A program made the translations under genes and the position numbers. Under the pieces are notes generated by a model that was given only the letters and a program-made list of their open reading frames with translations, searched no databases and was not told the origin of the DNA. This document shows, one piece after another, positions 59,926 to 64,000 of a stretch of 64,000 nucleotides of DNA (its first letter is position 1; each line of letters begins with the position of its first letter). Location: NCBI RefSeq assembly GCF_051020975.1, contig NC_135035.1, positions 6,572,001 through 6,636,000 on the forward strand, in the 5' to 3' direction. This DNA comes from Osmia lignaria lignaria. Its lineage: Eukaryota > Arthropoda > Insecta > Hymenoptera > Megachilidae.

Positions 59926-62900
59926 TTTAGACGTAAGGTCTGTATGATGAATTATTAAATACCAAAGCAAAGAGGATTGGTTTAACGAGGTACGTTACGC
60001 TGGCGCCTGCGAAACGAACGTTCACAGTGGCTCCGATTCATTTCCGGTTACCGTAGCTATCTTCCTGGCGGGGAATTCTTCGTCAAAAAATAGCACCGTC
60101 ACAGTTATCGTCATCGTCATCATCGACTAGTGAGTCATTGAACGCGACGAAAAAGGACACAGCTCCAAAAAGTCTACAGTTAAAAACTAGCTCTAGATTA
60201 GAAGGTACACAGATACAATGACCGATGCAGTTGTAATCTGATCGATTCCTGTAAATGTATCACTTTCCGACAAACCAGTTTATGTAAATAGACAGGCAAC
60301 GTAATTCTTTGGAAAATCCAAACGTGATGTAACCCACGTTGCAACAGATAAAGCGACTACTGATTTCCTTCCTGCTGAAGCGGAATTTCAACGAGAACGG
60401 ATATCTTTCAACGAAATAAAGGCAGGAATTGCAACAAAGTTGCTGGATTAGAGATAATAAACACTTAGTCTTTGACAGCTTGATTACTATACTGAAATTG
60501 TTGAAAATTTCATTTTAATAGCTTAGAAAAGAATTTACAATGAAACTCGTTGGAATTCTAATAACAAGTGCAAATTCCATATTCTCTAGAAGTATGACTA
60601 GAGCCGTATGAAAATTCCAAGTATAACCCTTGTTTATACGGAAAATGATTCACTAGAGATCTAAGAATGCGCTGATACCGTAATCAGTAAAAATCGGTTG
60701 CAAACATTTCAACTGTGTAGTTTGATCGGTTCGAAACGTATCAATGAATAACGCAACTAGTACGAGAAATGAAGTAACTTTCCGCGAAACGGACTATTTA
60801 CGCCGAATAGATTCGACGAATTAATTACACAATATTCAGCCTCGAGAAACGTCAATAATCTCGTTCAAGCTCGTCAGAGCGCAACCAAACATCGTCAAAA
60901 TCTTATTTGAGACACGTTCGTGATACAATTTTGTTATTCCCTGTATGTTTGTAAACATGACAAATATCTTACATAATTGTCCAGTTAAATGTCGTTAAAA
61001 CAACGATACATTAGATTCTCCCTTATATGACCTAATTAGGAAACGAAACATTCCAATAAACAGAGACAAAAACACTCTCTGTTATTTTTCTTGGAAGGAA
61101 AAAGAAGTCAATAACGTTTCAATGGAAATCCCGGAGGAAAAAACATGGCGCCTCTAATGTCGGATGTCAACGACAGAACTGCTAAGCAGACACCGCGAGT
61201 TAAGGCTGCCTCGCGAACAAACAAGTCTCTTTTTTTTCTGCAAATCATTGACTGCACCGGTGCAGTTTACTTGTACCCGTTGCCGAGCACCGTGACAATG
61301 ACTATCGTAGGCAAGGTCGACCGATTGGAGTCGAGAAACGGTGAAGAAAACGGTAGGAGGGGAGAGCCAGGCAAGGTCGCGAGGACTGATAGAACAGGAA
61401 GGAGTAGATTCTTGACTATCGAATTTTATTCTTGACACGAGTCCGCATTCTCAGCTAGAAAATATGGCTTATTTTTACGGTTGGTCACACCGTGTGAAAG
61501 TTTCACGCGTTGAATACCTTGGGTGCCATTATCAGACAAAAACGCTGCTCGTTTAAGAGGGCGGAGTGGTACCGATTCGAGTAACTAGGATTTTTCATAG
61601 GACGGATCAGGTACTTTAATTTTATTAACAGTGTCGAGTGTTTAATATTTTGCATTTTGCATTAAAATTTAGAAATTTTATAATTTTAGAGTAGTAAAAG
61701 AGTCCAGTAGAAATTTTTTTGTCAGCTCCAACGCGCACTTATTTTCAAGAGAACTTCATTTGTTTGATGAAAAGGCACACGCACAATCTGCGAATCGTGC
61801 AGGTAGGTCAACACGAATATCTGATCCGCTGGTATTTCGCGGAGACGAGCCACGCGTCACGGTTATGGGACGAAAATATTTATTCGCACGGGAGATACAG
61901 ACGACGAAGGCTAACTTTCAAAACAGCTTTGTCTCGATCGTGGAACAAATAACCCGAGCATTGTTCGAGTCAACGACAAGGAATCTTATCGATCATCTGC
62001 GAAATGAGCAGCGTTTTCGTCTGATAACACATTGTTTCGCAATCAATCGAGCTTCTGCCTTGCTATGTTTATGAAAACTGCACACACTCGGTAAAACGAT
62101 GCAATTATTCTCAACGAGGATGTACGTCGAATAACAGTGTCTATTGGAGCAATCTTTGAGACCATAAATTCTCGTTAACTCGTCGTACCGACGGTGATAG
62201 TTACATAAATATATAACTTCCCCACTGTACACGACTAATGAAAGTTAAATTTTCTATCTAGAATTCAAACTCCTCTGTACTTACTTCATTTCATAGAAAT
62301 TGTAGTTTAAACCGATTTCCCGTTCGTCCTCCGGCTTATATCTCGCACGAGGAATCCCATGAAACAGTTAAGAACACTTGGTGCGGCATAGCGCACGTTT
62401 CTCTATACATATATAGTCACGTACAACACCTACGGCTTTGTCCGCGTCGAGCAAAGAGAATACATCGTAAGAACGATGAGAGTCAATGGAACTTCAGATT
62501 TCTTTTCCCCAGTCTTCCATATTTGATACATTTCATATGCACTGACACCGTGTTTCAGCCTTTTCTGCACGGTTTATCTAATCGCTCCAGCCTGGCCGGT
62601 TATTTTTCTAGGTCACCAGAAAACGTTACATAAAACTAGTCTTCTTCGTGTCGCGTATACCGATGAAAGGGGTTGAAGAAACGCGCGGACCCTTCAACGG
62701 ACGCGCGTTCGAACGACGTCGCGCGACCTCTTTTCCGCCGCGGCAACTTTCATCGAATACGCGTTCGATTTCTTTCGCGTTAGTTAATTGATAAAAATGC
62801 GAAATACGGTTAAACGACGGTACGAACAACAATCCGTATGCATGTTCACCGTACGACCGTTGGCGCAACACTGAACAACTGCGTATCGGTCGTAACTAAC

Positions 62901-63240
62901 GGCGCCTCGGAGCGCGCGATGAGTCGCGCAGCCGCGTGATCGCCTACACGACAAATCGGCCGCCTGTTTGCCGCCAGAATTAGACAAAAGAATCGAGCTC
63001 GACCGTTTAAAAAGCTGATTGGGTTAACAGGGGGTTCAATTTCTAGGGGTCGCGGATCTTTGTTGCGTACTTAACTGCATTTTCGCGATGTCTTTTCTCG
63101 GTAGGAGACGCGATGGCGAACCGGAAGCGCGTTGGCGAGTGATAAAGATTAAAAAGAACCATTCCTTTATACGATTCCCGCGGAAACAAGGGGCTGGACT
63201 GCGGCTGATTTCCTAACAGGGAATTAGCGAACGTCCATTG
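59926..63240. other. Non-coding region with a CpG-dense block at about 62640-62990
   Basis: No domain-bearing ORF. The stretch 62640-62990 (for example gacgcgcgttcgaacgacgt) is the most CG-rich of the window and may be a promoter or 5' exon of an off-window gene. The overlapping ORFs at 61145-61438 on opposite strands are mirror ORFs and not convincing. Confidence 0.35.
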
Positions 63241-63250
63241 TACATACATA

Positions 63251-63497
63251 GTGAGCTGCAAAAGTATTCTCACACCGTTTAAAACAGAATACCTCATTTA
63301 TACTCACATAAAATAGTTGAAAAATTACCTTTCAATATTTTTTTTCATCATTTCAACGGATTGTAATTTTTTAAAATGATAAAAGCACATATCAGTAAAT
63401 TAATTTCTATAGCTTCTTAAAAAACCACAAGTCAGTTGGTCCAATTTTAAATGAGGTATTCTGTTTTAAATAGTGTTTAAATACTTTTGTGGCCCAC
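63251..63497. mobile_element. Tc1/mariner-like MITE with intact TIRs
   Basis: A 247-bp element flanked by TA. Its terminal inverted repeats are about 50 bp long: GTGAGCTGCAAAAGTATT on the left, GTGGGCCACAAAAGTATT read in from the right, both continuing into aaacagaatacctcattta. It is the same family as 50183-50615. Confidence 0.85.
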
Positions 63498-64000
63498 TAC
63501 ATGAAGGGAGATTGTAGGGTCCCCCCCCCCAACTTGGACTTCCCTTATGTAAGGACAAGCGAGGATAGGGAGCTTCGATGGATTGCCCTAGGAGTATTAC
63601 TAGATTACCATAAGTTCTCTCTACGTACACATACTCTTAGCCAAAAGAAGAATGTTGGATTGTTACTAATAATAATTCGCCAGTTAGTGGGCAAAAATGA
63701 ATTGCGTTATGTACGAGAAACACTGCTTTTAGTCAAAATGATATAATAGACTGGATGCCATTGGGACCATAGGCCTGGAACTCTTTGTACCTAGGGATTT
63801 GAGTGATAGATTGAATTTTTAAGTGGAAAATAATGTAGAAAATTATTCCATGCCAAATCGATCATTTTTCCACGTCACTAACGGCGATTTTGTTCTAAAT
63901 GAAATTTGTTTACACTTATCGATGTCACAAAGTTAATTATCGAGGTTGAACCATTGTTGTTAGCGCAGCGACTCCGATAAATTTAGAGTCCCCTACAGTT
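63498..64000. other. Terminal non-coding stretch
   Basis: It contains a C10 run at about 63522-63531 and, at about 63800-63850, words shared with the TACTAG-ended repeats (agtggaaaataatgtagaaaa). No gene is seen. Confidence 0.4.

Overview
The window is nuclear DNA of an insect, most likely a hymenopteran and probably a bee or close aculeate. It is AT-rich, genes have many short GT-AG introns, and repeats are dominated by small TTAA- and TA-flanked DNA-transposon derivatives. The gene set includes a vitellogenin-like paralogue and a Venus kinase receptor; the latter is present in bees, beetles and mosquitoes but missing from Drosophila. The order-level call is an inference; no species-diagnostic marker was seen.

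Layout: tRNA-Asn (319-392, minus); a 16-exon vitellogenin-like gene (781-7791, minus) with a TATA promoter; ITPA (9116-9685, minus), head-to-head with the proteasome lid gene Rpn8/PSMD7 (10414-11640, plus); a long leucine-rich-repeat gene resembling Drosophila artichoke (12777-19144, minus); mitochondrial L-threonine 3-dehydrogenase (22413-24330, plus), tail-to-tail with DNA primase large subunit PRIM2 (24454-26592, minus); a NUDT19-like Nudix hydrolase (27059-28630, minus); the Complex II assembly factor SDHAF3 (29123-29620, minus); one unidentified 3'-terminal coding exon (30542-30649, minus); and the Venus kinase receptor Vkr (34638-41898, minus). From about 42 kb to the end I found no convincing coding exon. 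That part holds CpG-dense promoter-like stretches, one good TATA/Inr promoter candidate near 56.4 kb, and many tandem repeats and MITEs.

Exon models were built by hand from splice signals, reading phase and protein continuity. In every model the summed exon length is divisible by three with phases matching at each junction. Boundaries may be off by a few bases, and UTRs are mostly not resolved.

Most genes are unrelated housekeeping genes: nucleotide sanitation, proteasome, threonine catabolism, replication priming, acyl-CoA hydrolysis and Complex II assembly. The two reproduction-associated genes, vitellogenin-like and Vkr, lie about 27 kb apart. The most interesting observations are: a second substrate-binding-protein-like domain (OpuAC type) upstream of the Venus-flytrap module of Vkr; a fold-back element carrying tRNA-Met-like segments that makes up most of one artichoke intron; and a TTAA MITE inserted in one copy of a tandem duplication whose other copy keeps the empty site.
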